From: Aquisediminimonas sp031376385
GTDB lineage: Bacteria; Pseudomonadota; Alphaproteobacteria; Sphingomonadales; Sphingomonadaceae
Reading direction: 5' to 3'
Assembly (NCBI GenBank): GCA_031376385.1
Contig: JANMDQ010000013.1
Span: forward strand, 62,001 to 126,000
Length of the DNA stretch: 64,000 bases
The position numbers were made by a program, and so were the translations under genes. This document shows positions 44,501-50,403 of this stretch, one piece after another (within the stretch, counting starts at the first letter, position 1; the number at the start of each line of letters is the position of its first letter). Below the pieces are notes generated by a model, which made no database searches, was not told where the DNA came from, and saw only the letters and a list, made by a program, of their open reading frames with translations.

Positions 44501-46617
44501 TAACGCTCACTCCGCTGGCCAATGACAGCGACGCAGACGGTGACCCGTTAACGGTGACAGCGGCAACAGCGGCCAATGGCACCGTCACCATAAACCCGGA
44601 CGGCACGTTGCGTTATACCCCCAACGTGAATTTCAACGGCACTGATACGGTAACTTACACGGTCAGTGATGGGCGCGGTGGAACTGCGACGAGCACGATC
44701 ACCGTTACTGTCGCTGCGGTAAATGATGCACCTGTTGCGCGCCCCGACAGTGTGACTACGGCAGAGGATCAGCCGGTAACGATACCTGTGCTTGGCAATG
44801 ACGGTGATGCCGACGGCACGCCGCTTATTGTTACTGCTGCCACCTCGCCCAACGGCACCGTGGTTATCAACCCCGACGGTACCATCACCTTCACGCCGAA
44901 CGCCAATTTCAATGGCACAGCGGTGATTACCTACACCGTCAGCGACGGCAATGGCGGCACCGCGACCAGCACCGCAACTGTGACTGTTACGCCCGTCAAC
45001 GATCTGCCAGTGACCCAGCCCGACAATGCAACCACGCCAGAAGATGCGCCGATCCGCATCTCTCCGCTCACCAATGACAGCGACCCCGATGGCAATCCGC
45101 TAACCATCACGCAGGCAAGCTCACCCAATGGCACGGTTGTCATTAATCCTGATGGCACATTGACATTCACCCCGGCAGCAAATTTCAATGGCCCCACAAC
45201 GATCACCTATCAGGTGAGCGACGGCCAAGGCGGGTTTACCACCGGCACGATCACTGTATCCGTCACACCGGTCAACGATCCGCCGGTGGCGGCAAATGAC
45301 GTGATCGGAACCGATGAGGAAGTGCCAGTGCGCACTCCAGTGCTGGCGAATGACACCGATAATGACGGTGATAGGCTGCGTGTCACTGCTGCTGCTGCGT
45401 CCAACGGCACGGTTGTGATCAATCCCGATGGCACAATAACCTACACGCCAAAGCTCGACTTCTTTGGTGCCGATACGATCACTTACACGATCTCCGATGG
45501 CAATGGCGGCACTTCGACGGCGACCGTTACGGTCAATGTCCGTAACACGAATGAGCCGCCTGTCGACGGCGATGAGGCTGTGTTCGCTGTTGGCGGTGCG
45601 CCAGAAATCATCAACGTGTTGGCCAACGCGAGCGACCCAGAAGGCAATCCATTATCGGTCTTCACCGCAAAGGTTGATGTTGGGACTGTGGCGATCAATC
45701 CCGATGGCACCTTGACTTATACCGCGCCCCCCGAATTTCAGGGTATTGCAACGATTACCTACATCATCAGTGATGGTCGTGGGGGCTTTGTGGAATCAGT
45801 CGCCATTGTAACTGTCACCCAAGCGACCGCTGACATAAACGCGTTGCTCGGGAGCGAAGATTCTACGATCCCGGACGGTTGGCTGGTTGATCAAATCCTT
45901 GACCAAAGAAACGAATTTATCACCGCACCCTATCCGATACTGGATACCGTCAACGGCTTCCGTTCGTTAAATGGCATGCCGGATCTGAACGGTCATCGTC
46001 CACTGCTAACGGCGATCAATGGCATCAGCTGGCTGAAAGGCACTACTGAAGTCGATCCGGCGGGCTATCCCGTCAATGATGTTATCCGCGACCTGGACCG
46101 TATCCGTGACTTGCGCTTTGGCGCTGACCGTCTCTTCGATCACCGTTTTGGCGATTTCGTGCTCCAAAGCCTCACAGGTTTCTCCGTGCGACAGTTGAGC
46201 ACTGGCAATGACCAGATCATGATTGAATCAGTTGTCCGTGACCGCGTCATTTATATGGAAGTACGCGACATCGGGAAGGATAGCGCCCCGCGCATCGTTG
46301 AATATCAACTCCGCACTCGCGACGGCAAAGCGTTGCCTGACTGGATCCGCATGGACAGTCGCGGCCTCGCCATAATTGAGCGTCCCGTGGACGCAGAAAC
46401 CATACAGTTGATCGTTCGGGCTATCCGCGCTGATGGCAGAGTTTTTGAAATTCCCGTCGTCGTGCAAGGCGCCACTGGGGAAATTCAGCTCGATGAAGCC
46501 ATCCCGGCTAAGAAGATTAGCGCTGCCGAACCACTTGGAAAATCATTGGCTGTCGCATCCGCGGCAGCAACCAACGAGGCCGCCCGCCTGGCCGCCGCCT
46601 TTACCAGTCAAGCTTAA
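32530..46617 (+). CDS. Giant cadherin/Ig-like repeat surface protein with LEPR motif and DUF4347 domain (4,695 aa)
   Basis: Predicted very large exported adhesin-like protein. The ATG at 32530 (MSKRSKRSTGS) is used; a TTG 27 bp upstream is possible. The N-terminus is basic, lacks a Sec signal peptide and carries LVLEPRMMFDGAA, the LEPR-type motif found at the start of giant repeat proteins. A DUF4347 domain spans about residues 140-300 (IVSHGDTGMFWLG, GDILIYGCDVGAGAAG). A unique region of about 385 residues follows. From about 686 to 4435 come 25 tandem-95-type repeats (core NEDTPVTVxVLANDxDPDGD ... NGTxTYTPNxNFNGTDTITY) and 15 He_PIG-type repeats (core LPAGLSINxxTGxITGTI). The last 260 residues are unique. 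No RTX nonapeptides or sortase signal were seen. The export genes follow 12 bp later. Confidence 0.93.
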   Translation: MSKRSKRSTGSQPHLLVLEPRMMFDGAAVVTAAATLAPADSPFVDAIKSDHQYMGFDTRAGQSTSDFGAYGAPAQLASDARLMAERSLLIEAFQNDNSVERDQAGKSGLDPIYLTAEWNGQLPFSDGADAIASSAPVNSFIFIDTAVTGYETLVSEWHGRGTIVLIDATRDGIDQIMAALAGQSNVDAIHIVSHGDTGMFWLGQSRIDQAAVSGELASVFAAIGSKLPANGDILIYGCDVGAGAAGQRLLDTIAATTGADVAASIDDTGTTLRGGDWTLENRVGVVDTPSLVARQWDGLLVSALISITPGTTVLRVFDASGALVSNSSTGVGITGGQSVGVTGGGFAVWSNAGTVGGQAIDLRAVVVSSTGTGTTADTMSFNAPSAGTNDPGFLLRSGSTTGTASIQIRWELVLAGTNTPIAADISYTIADIDGTGANPAAGALLTAPTRESVVVSTDTLSSFQSAGVSDIKFNTGTAGAVTAFGTVNELANPPQPISAAKFNWLNTSNWVITYNLNRAAAGQAGFNHDGNNEFNFGTGGVTTSIPRIDLDANDSTTTGSNYLGTYVENGSAVNIVDADTKLVNPAGTIQTTTVTLTNAQTGDQLLVGGSTAASGTIAGGINYTVTATGVQLTGAATAEAYEAALKTITFRNTTERPATVDRNITLSFSNGTFSSNNAVSTIKVIEINDPVTAVNDAARTTAEDTAITSINVLANDTDGDGDTLAVTGATATNGTVVIGAGGVLTYTPNANYNGTDTITYTISDGRGSTATATVPITITAVNDGPTPVGTLPPRSNVDAQVGISVATAAAFADVDGPTATYSATGLPAGLSINSATGEITGTINRSASQTGGGVYNVVVTRSDGSLSAAQAFTWTVTNPAPTATNDATLTVNEDTAGTTVNVLANDSDPDGDPLTVTGATATNGTVVVNANGTLTFTPNADFNGTATITYTITDGQGGTATATVPVTVVAVNDAPVRVGTLPPQSNVDAAAGINVSTAAGFTDVDNATLSYSATGLPAGLSVNTTTGAITGTINRSASQTGGGIYNVVVTASDGSLSTTQAFTWTVTNPAPNAANNSASTSEDTPIPSINVLGNDSDPDGDPLTVTSASAPNGMVSINPDGTLRYTPNANFSGTDTITYTISDGQGGTATATVAISIAAVNDAPTPVGSLPPKANVDAAGGISVPTAGGFTDVDNAVLTYSATGLPAGLSINTATGVITGTIDRSASQGGAGGVYSVVITASDGSLSTTQAFSWTVTNPPPVAVNDSATTNEDTPVLISVLPNDSDPDGDPLSLIAAVASVGQATVVGNQVRYTPPANFNGTATITYTISDGQGGTAQATITVTVNPVNDAPTATPIAPVNTTDSAVVSIPVASAFADVDGNTLTFAATGLPPGLTINPTTGVISGTVDKAASQAGGGVYTATITVSDGNGGTVQQTITINVSNPPPVATNDSASTPEDTPVTVNVLANDRDPDGDPLTVTSASALNGTVVINPNGSVTYTPKSGFNGTDTITYEISDGNGGTSIAKVTVSVADVNDVPVRSGTIAGQTNLDAQVISLPVAGAFSDPDGDALSYSATGLPAGLTINPATGVIGGTIAKNASQANGGVYSITVTASDGRGGTVAQTFSWTVTNPAPSAVNDVVATSEDTPVSIAVLANDSDPDGDPLTVTAASAGNGTVVILPNGTLQYTPNPNFNGTDTIIYRISDGDGGFSTASVRVTVTPTNDAPTTVGLPNQNGDDGAAVSFSVASAFSDIDGDTLTYSASGLPPILSIDPATGLITGTLAPETSQNGPYIVSITATDPSGRSVTTQFIYLVQNIPPVAVNDIASTPEDVSVTVAVLTNDSDPDRDPLTITSASANNGTVVINPNGTLTFTPAPNFNGIATVSYTISDGNGGIATATLTVNVSAVNDAPTSLPIPNQASIDSAFYSAGVAPFFSDLDGDTLTYSAAGLPAGLAIDAVTGIVSGTIDRNASQVNGGLYTITITASDGNGGTVSRTFTGTVSNPAPTAANDSATTAEDTPIPAINVLGNDTDPDGDPLIVTSASAPNGTVTINPDGTLRYVPNANFNGTDTITYAISDGNGGTSTAAVRITVMPANDAPVAVNDVATTNEDTPVTIAVLANDSDVDGDPLTVTAATSPNGTVVINPNGTIIFTPNPDFNGPTKITYTISDGKGGTSTATVNVTVDGVNDAPVANPSNATTNEDAPVTLPVLANDTDVDGDPLTVTAATAPNGTVTINPDGTVTYTPKANFNGTDTITYTISDGKGGFSTSTVTVTVAAVNDAPTATPIAPRSNNDAAVVSVPVAGNFSDLDGNTLAFSAAGLPAGLSINTTTGLITGTIDRSASQTNGGVYSVTITASDGNGGTIATTFTWTVTNPGPTATNDVASTNEDTPVIVPVLANDSDPDADPLTVVSATAPNGTVVINANGTVTYSPKPNFNGADTITYTISDGQGGTSTATVTVTVGAVNDAPVVDTPLPNVSGMDGASATIPTAGNFSDLDGDTLSFAATGLPLGLSINPTTGVITGTIDKNASQPSSGLYTVTVSASDGKGGTASTTFTYTVTNPGPTATNENAATNEDAPVTVAVLSNDSDPDADPLTVTSATAPNGTVIINANGSITYTPNANFNGTDTITYAISDGNGGTSTATVTVVVAPVNDAPVVDAPIANQANPDNDIVNLPVAGNFSDLDANTLTFTAAGLPAGLSISPAGVISGTIDKAASQAGGGVYSVTVTAKDGNGGTISSTFSWAVTNPGPTASNDVATTTEDTPSTPIAVLANDSDPDGDPLTVTSATAPNGTVTINANGTLVYTPNPNFNGTDVITYTISDGNGGTSTATVIVTIAAANDAPTNDAPLPPQANADAELVSVNVAPSFSDLDGNILSFSAAGLPAGLSISAAGVISGTIDPAASQTNGGVYSVTVTASDGNGGIVTSTFTWTVTNPAPVAVDDISNTPEDTLVNIAVLANDNDPDGDALTITSASSPNGTVVINPNGTIDYSPKANFNGTDVITYTISDGNGGTSTATVTVTVGAANDAPLTIGLPDLFDIDNNVVSVPIGPAFSDADGDTLTYTVSGAPTGLSINRATGEIFGQINPSASTGGPGGNGVYTVTITANDGNGGLTSTSFTWTITNTAPFAGDDVGATAEDTPVTLNVLGNDTDPDLDPLTIVPGTISATNGTAVVNGDGTVTFTPNPNFNGTATVTYRITDGNGGFSTATAVITVSAVNDAPDSAPLPDQQNLDGDVVSQETAFYFRDRDGDTLTYSAVNLPTGLFLNTTTGQITGTIDSAASQVNGGIYSVQIIATDPSGATATQSLIWRVANPAPAATDDLANTVEDIAVTVPALTNDTDPDGDTLTVTSASAPNGSVVINANGTITYTPDANFNGTDIITYTISDGQGGRSTAIVTVTVGAVNDAPTATPLPARANVDSTDFTGPATLDVSGNFTDLDGDTLTFVATGLPTGLTMNAAGVISGTINPSASQGSAGGIYTVTVTASDGNGGQVTQSFAWTVTNPPPVAVDDVGIVTTEDTAVLIPVLANDSDPDGDPLTVTAASAGNGTVTIGVGGVLTYTPNANFNGSDTITYTISDGNGGTATATATVTVTPDNDVPIATPIALRSNVDSAIVSVPVAANFSDVDGNVLRFSATGLPVGLSIDSVTGLISGTIDKGASQPNGGVYNVIVTASDGIGGTVSTTFTWSITNPAPVAVNDVATTPEDFPVNINVLVNDSDPDGDTLSVTTASAGNGTVVILPNGTIDYTPGADFNGTDFITYTVSDGNGGTSSATVTVTVGAVNDPPVATDDAISTNEDAPITISVLANDTDLDGDPLTVTAATAPNGTVVINANGTVTYTPNADFNGVDTVTYTISDGKGGFDTATVTVVARPVNDAPIATNDTATTAEDTPVTVNVLGNDRDVDGDPLTVTAATSPNGQVSINSDGTITFTPGANFNGPTTVTYTISDGKGGTSTATVTLTLAPVNDVPVANPSAATTSEDTPVTLTPLANDSDADGDPLTVTAATAANGTVTINPDGTLRYTPNVNFNGTDTVTYTVSDGRGGTATSTITVTVAAVNDAPVARPDSVTTAEDQPVTIPVLGNDGDADGTPLIVTAATSPNGTVVINPDGTITFTPNANFNGTAVITYTVSDGNGGTATSTATVTVTPVNDLPVTQPDNATTPEDAPIRISPLTNDSDPDGNPLTITQASSPNGTVVINPDGTLTFTPAANFNGPTTITYQVSDGQGGFTTGTITVSVTPVNDPPVAANDVIGTDEEVPVRTPVLANDTDNDGDRLRVTAAAASNGTVVINPDGTITYTPKLDFFGADTITYTISDGNGGTSTATVTVNVRNTNEPPVDGDEAVFAVGGAPEIINVLANASDPEGNPLSVFTAKVDVGTVAINPDGTLTYTAPPEFQGIATITYIISDGRGGFVESVAIVTVTQATADINALLGSEDSTIPDGWLVDQILDQRNEFITAPYPILDTVNGFRSLNGMPDLNGHRPLLTAINGISWLKGTTEVDPAGYPVNDVIRDLDRIRDLRFGADRLFDHRFGDFVLQSLTGFSVRQLSTGNDQIMIESVVRDRVIYMEVRDIGKDSAPRIVEYQLRTRDGKALPDWIRMDSRGLAIIERPVDAETIQLIVRAIRADGRVFEIPVVVQGATGEIQLDEAIPAKKISAAEPLGKSLAVASAAATNEAARLAAAFTSQA
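34589..45834 (+). repeat. Array of 25 cadherin-like and 15 Ig-like coding repeats
   Basis: In-frame repeats inside the giant gene. The tandem-95-type unit is about 88-92 codons and the He_PIG-type unit about 95-102 codons. Order: seven alternating pairs, then tandem-95 units 8-10 in a row, then alternation again through unit 17 with He_PIG number 15 between units 17 and 18, then tandem-95 units 18-25 with no Ig-like unit between them. DNA identity between neighbours is moderate, so the copies are not recent perfect duplications. Confidence 0.88.
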
Positions 46618-46629
46618 GAGGACTTAGTC

Positions 46630-48120
46630 ATGAACGCCAAAATCATCCTCGCAGTATCGATCACGGCTTTGGTCGCTGGGTGCTCAGTAACACCGAAACC
46701 ACTGACCCCGTCAGATATTCAGACCACAGCGGACAAAAATTTTCAAACAGTCGATGCGCAGCAAGAGCCCGTTGCCGCACCGATTGACCTTTACGAAGCC
46801 ATGGCCCGCGCACTCAAATATAATCTCGACTATAAGGTTGAGATGATGGACGAAGCGCTCAAGACGCGTGAACTCAACCTTGCCCGTTATGACATGTTGC
46901 CGCAGGTTGTGGCCAGCGCAGGCTATGCCGGACGCAGTAATTTTTCAGGCGCAAGCTCCCTGTCATTGCTCACGCGCCGCCAGTCGCTGGAGCCGTCAAC
47001 CTCTTCAGAGAAGAATCTTTACACCGCCGATCTAACCATGAGTTGGGATGTGCTTGATTTTGGCCTTTCCTACGTTCGTGCCAAGCAGCGGGCCGATGAA
47101 GTTCTGATTTCCCAAGAGCGCCGCCGCAAGGTTGCAAACCGGATTATCGAAGACGTCCGCACCGCTTATTGGCGTTCGGTAAGTGCTGAGCGGTTATTGA
47201 CGAAATTGCAGCAACTTGAGGATTCTGTTTCCACAACGCTCGAAAATTCTCAGCGTCTGGCAGAGCGTCGGCTATCGGCCCCGTTGACCGCCCTCACCTA
47301 TCAGCGCGAATTGGTCGAGATTCAGGCCGAGGTCAGGCGACTACAGCGCGAACTGGTGATCGCCAAGGCACAACTGGCGGCCCTGATGAACTTGAAACCA
47401 GGCACCACGTTTTCACTTGTGCTGCCGGATCGCGGACAAGCGATGCCAGTGGTCAAATACACTGGCGAAGACATGATGATGACGGCTTTGCAAAACCGTT
47501 CAGAGCTGCGCGAGGTGAGCTATCGTCAACGGATCAACGCCAAGGAGCTTGATGTCGCATTACTGAGTGCACTGCCAAGCTTTCGCGGACTGGTCGGCGT
47601 CAATGTGGATTCCAACGATTTCCTTTATAACAATGATTGGTTCCAATGGGGCGCACGGGCGAGTTGGAATGTCCTCAACCTCTTCCGTTTGCCCGCGCAA
47701 AAGAAAGCAGTGAGAGCACAAGATGATTTGCTTAAGCAGCGCGAATTGGCGCTGACGATGGCCGTCATCACGCAAGTTCATGTCGCCCGTGCTCGCTTTG
47801 GTCATCTGAGCGAAGAACTGCAAACCGCGTCAAGCCAGATGCGGATTCAAGACAAGATTATGGACCAGATTCGCGCCGGTCACCGGGCAGGCGCAATGAG
47901 CCAGCAGACTTTGCTCCGTGAAGAGATGAATACCTTGGTGTCTGAAGTGAAATATGACATTGCCTATGCAGAGACACAAAATGCCTATGCCAATCTGTTT
48001 GGGTCGATGGGAATTGACGACTTCGGCCCTGACATTACGGGCAGGGAAGATATTTCGACCTTGCGCGGCTCGCTCACCAAATTGTGGAACGACCGCGAGC
48101 TGTCGATGAAGCCGAACTGA
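46630..48120 (+). CDS. TolC-family outer-membrane lipoprotein
   Basis: Outer-membrane channel of 496 residues with a lipoprotein signal (ITALVAGC, lipidated Cys18). The two TolC-type repeats are visible as long heptad-rich helices: DLYEAMARALKYNLDYKVEM with TADLTMSWDVLDFGLSYVRA in the first half, and ALQNRSELREVSYRQRINAK with ASWNVLNLFRLPAQKKAVRA in the second. It starts 12 bp after the giant gene and ends 8 bp before the first HlyD-type gene. The likely role is the outer-membrane exit duct for the giant protein. Being a lipoprotein it resembles the NodT/CusC subgroup more than E. coli TolC. Confidence 0.9.
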   Translation: MNAKIILAVSITALVAGCSVTPKPLTPSDIQTTADKNFQTVDAQQEPVAAPIDLYEAMARALKYNLDYKVEMMDEALKTRELNLARYDMLPQVVASAGYAGRSNFSGASSLSLLTRRQSLEPSTSSEKNLYTADLTMSWDVLDFGLSYVRAKQRADEVLISQERRRKVANRIIEDVRTAYWRSVSAERLLTKLQQLEDSVSTTLENSQRLAERRLSAPLTALTYQRELVEIQAEVRRLQRELVIAKAQLAALMNLKPGTTFSLVLPDRGQAMPVVKYTGEDMMMTALQNRSELREVSYRQRINAKELDVALLSALPSFRGLVGVNVDSNDFLYNNDWFQWGARASWNVLNLFRLPAQKKAVRAQDDLLKQRELALTMAVITQVHVARARFGHLSEELQTASSQMRIQDKIMDQIRAGHRAGAMSQQTLLREEMNTLVSEVKYDIAYAETQNAYANLFGSMGIDDFGPDITGREDISTLRGSLTKLWNDRELSMKPN

Positions 48121-48128
48121 GGACAGAC

Positions 48129-49061
48129 ATGACCGAAGAGAATGGCAATGAAGCCAAAACTGGAATGAGCGATCCCATGAAATGGGGCTTGCTTGCTCTA
48201 GCGGTGCTTGGCGCGGGTGGTGCTGGTTTGGTTATCGGCAGCCAAGGTCAACAAGAGGTCTGGCCAACCGAAGCCTCAGCTACAAGGACCGTCGCGCCTG
48301 ATGCGGCACAGGCAGACGCGATGCTCACCAAGACCCCTGAAGTCGCACCGGAAAATTTGGTTCGCGGTGTCATCAACCCATCAAGCGAGTCAACCGTCGC
48401 TTCTAAGATGACTGCCAGGATCGTCGCGATGCCTTACAGCGAGGGGCAGAGCTTTCCCGCAGGTGCTTTGCTTGCTCGCTTTGATTGTTCCCAAATCAGC
48501 GCTGAACTGAAAGCCGCCCATGCGGCGAGTGCAGCTTATAAGAAGACCTATGATACCAATGTCGAACTCGACCAATATGAAGCTGTGGGCAAGAATGAGC
48601 TGGCGGTTAGCAAAGCGAATTTGGGCAAGGCGGAGGCAGAGGCGAATGCCGTTGCAACGCAGCTGAGTGATTGTGAAGTGCGCGCGCCATTTTCTGGTAA
48701 GGTGGTCGAACAACTGGCGCATGCGCGTGAAATTGCCGCCAGCGGCCAACCACTTTTGAAAATCCAGAGTGGCCGTGAAGTCGAACTGGAATTGATCGTT
48801 CCGAGCAAATGGCTGACGTGGTTAACACCCGGAGCTAGTTTTGCGTTCGCCATTGATGAAACGGGTACCGTGATCCGCGGCCGCGTTAAACGCTTTGGGG
48901 CATCAGTTGACCCGGTCAGCAAAACAATCCGCGTGACTGGCATAGTCACCGAACAAAGCGGCTTGGTTTTGGCAGGAATGAGCGGCACAGCGATTTTTGA
49001 TGATCCGCGCGCGGGTGGCAGTGCTCAGCGGCCTAAGGAAGCGGATGGCAAGCCTTCCTGA
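48129..49061 (+). CDS. HlyD/RND-type periplasmic adaptor (membrane fusion protein 1)
   Basis: A 310-residue adaptor starting at the ATG at 48129 behind a GGACAG site. One N-terminal transmembrane helix (LLALAVLGAGGAGLVIG, about residues 20-37) precedes a lipoyl-like half motif (GVINPSSESTVASKMTARIV, then SEGQSFPAGALLARFD). A short helical hairpin (residues about 120-180) and the second half CEVRAPFSGKVVEQLA follow, then a beta-barrel ending TGIVTEQSGLVLAGMSG. It would link the inner-membrane components to the TolC-like duct. It overlaps the next gene by 17 bp. Confidence 0.87.
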   Translation: MTEENGNEAKTGMSDPMKWGLLALAVLGAGGAGLVIGSQGQQEVWPTEASATRTVAPDAAQADAMLTKTPEVAPENLVRGVINPSSESTVASKMTARIVAMPYSEGQSFPAGALLARFDCSQISAELKAAHAASAAYKKTYDTNVELDQYEAVGKNELAVSKANLGKAEAEANAVATQLSDCEVRAPFSGKVVEQLAHAREIAASGQPLLKIQSGREVELELIVPSKWLTWLTPGASFAFAIDETGTVIRGRVKRFGASVDPVSKTIRVTGIVTEQSGLVLAGMSGTAIFDDPRAGGSAQRPKEADGKPS

Positions 49062-50403
49062 TCCCCAAAAAGCGGTTCCGCTGATCCGGGTTGCTCAGCC
49101 CGATCCGTCGAGCCTTGCAGCATTGCTGCAATTTGAGGGCGATCTTCGTCGTCAGGCAAGCGTCAATGAGCTGGTCTATTTTGTCGCCAATGAAAGCAGG
49201 CGCATCGTTCCCTATGATCAACTGTTTGTGTTGCGCGAAGCACGAATTGGGGAAGGCTTTCACATTATTGGTGCATCAAGTATTGCGCTTGTAGATCGCA
49301 ACGCGCCGCTTATCCATGCGATTGAAACAGTCGTTGAAAAACTTGCGTCAGATAGCCCTCAGAATTTTGAGGCGGTGGCTTATTTCGATGATCCAGCTGT
49401 GGCCGAATATCCTTTCCAAACCTGGTATTGGCAGCCCGTCGTCGGTAAAGAGGGAAAGCCCTTTGCCGGACTGATCCTAGCCCGCGCCGGGCCCCTGCGT
49501 GAGGCCGAAACTGTCAGACTAACGCGCATGGCGGAAACCATCGGCCATAGCTGGCTGGCACTGACGGGTGGCAAACCAGTAATGCGTCTGCCCAAGTTCG
49601 ACAGCAAAAAACAGCGCTGGATTGCGGTTGCGTTGGTTATCGTGGCCCTGTTTCCCGTACGCATGACGGCATTGGCCCCGGTGGAAGTTGTATCTGCTCG
49701 CCCCTATGTCATCTCAGCCCCTTACGCTGGCGTAATTCAGCGCATTGAAGTTGCGCCCAATGCCTTGGTCAAAGCGGGTCAGCCAGTGCTGACATTCGAG
49801 GATATTAAAGTCCGCAATGAGCTACAACAAGCGACTGAAAAACTCGCTGTCGCGCGCGCCAAGGTTGAGCGAGCGACAAGTGCATCTTTCGCCAAAGCCG
49901 ATGAGGCGCGGGATATTGGAACATTGCAGGCAGAATATGATCTGGCCAAGGCCGATTATGCCTACGCCCGTGATATTATGGGCAAGTCTCAAATTGCAGC
50001 GCCGCGTTCCGGAATGGCAATTTACAGTGACCGACGTGATTGGGAAGGCCGAGCCGTCAATGTGGGGGATCCTATTTTGCAAATCGCAAACCCAAAAGAC
50101 ATTGCCTATCGCATCGATCTTCCGACGAAAGAGCAAATGACGTTGAAGCCAGGTGCTCCCGTCAAAGTCTGGCTTGATGCGCAGCCGCTCTGGTCGCTTG
50201 ATGGCATTATCGAGCAGGCCAGTTATCAAGCTCGGCCAACAGCCGAAGGTATCCTAGCCTTTGCCGTATCGGCCAAGCCGTTAGGCGATGCGCCGCGTAT
50301 TGGGTCGCGTGGAACCGCTAAACTTTACGGCCAATGGGTGCCGTTCGCCTATTCACTTTTCAAACGTCCGATTTCGAGCATGCGGCAATATCTGGGGTTA
50401 TGA
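49045..50403 (+). CDS. HlyD-family adaptor with extra N-terminal GAF-like domain (membrane fusion protein 2)
   Basis: A 452-residue protein from the ATG at 49045 (AAGGA upstream). Residues 1-185 form a soluble cytoplasmic domain with a GAF-like pattern (NELVYFVANESRRIVPYDQL, WYWQPVVGKEGKPFAGLILA), not usual in HlyD proteins. One transmembrane helix (RWIAVALVIVALFPVRMTAL, about 190-209) follows. The periplasmic HlyD part has a lipoyl motif (YVISAPYAGVIQRIEVAPNA), a helical hairpin (ATEKLAVARAKVERA) and a barrel. The cytoplasmic domain may sense a signal or the substrate; that is inference. The stop codon overlaps the M50 gene by 4 bases (ATGA). Confidence 0.85.
   Translation: MASLPDPQKAVPLIRVAQPDPSSLAALLQFEGDLRRQASVNELVYFVANESRRIVPYDQLFVLREARIGEGFHIIGASSIALVDRNAPLIHAIETVVEKLASDSPQNFEAVAYFDDPAVAEYPFQTWYWQPVVGKEGKPFAGLILARAGPLREAETVRLTRMAETIGHSWLALTGGKPVMRLPKFDSKKQRWIAVALVIVALFPVRMTALAPVEVVSARPYVISAPYAGVIQRIEVAPNALVKAGQPVLTFEDIKVRNELQQATEKLAVARAKVERATSASFAKADEARDIGTLQAEYDLAKADYAYARDIMGKSQIAAPRSGMAIYSDRRDWEGRAVNVGDPILQIANPKDIAYRIDLPTKEQMTLKPGAPVKVWLDAQPLWSLDGIIEQASYQARPTAEGILAFAVSAKPLGDAPRIGSRGTAKLYGQWVPFAYSLFKRPISSMRQYLGL

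Noticed and set aside
34419..45710. Regular series of 60-170-codon minus-strand open frames across the giant gene
   Set aside because: They recur with the repeat period and are reverse-frame shadows of the coding repeats; their sequences are low-complexity S/T/V-rich and mutually similar.
34589..45834. Long repetitive stretch that could be mistaken for a CRISPR or satellite array
   Set aside because: Units are about 260-300 bp, in frame, diverged and encode known domain patterns; there are no short identical repeats with unique spacers.
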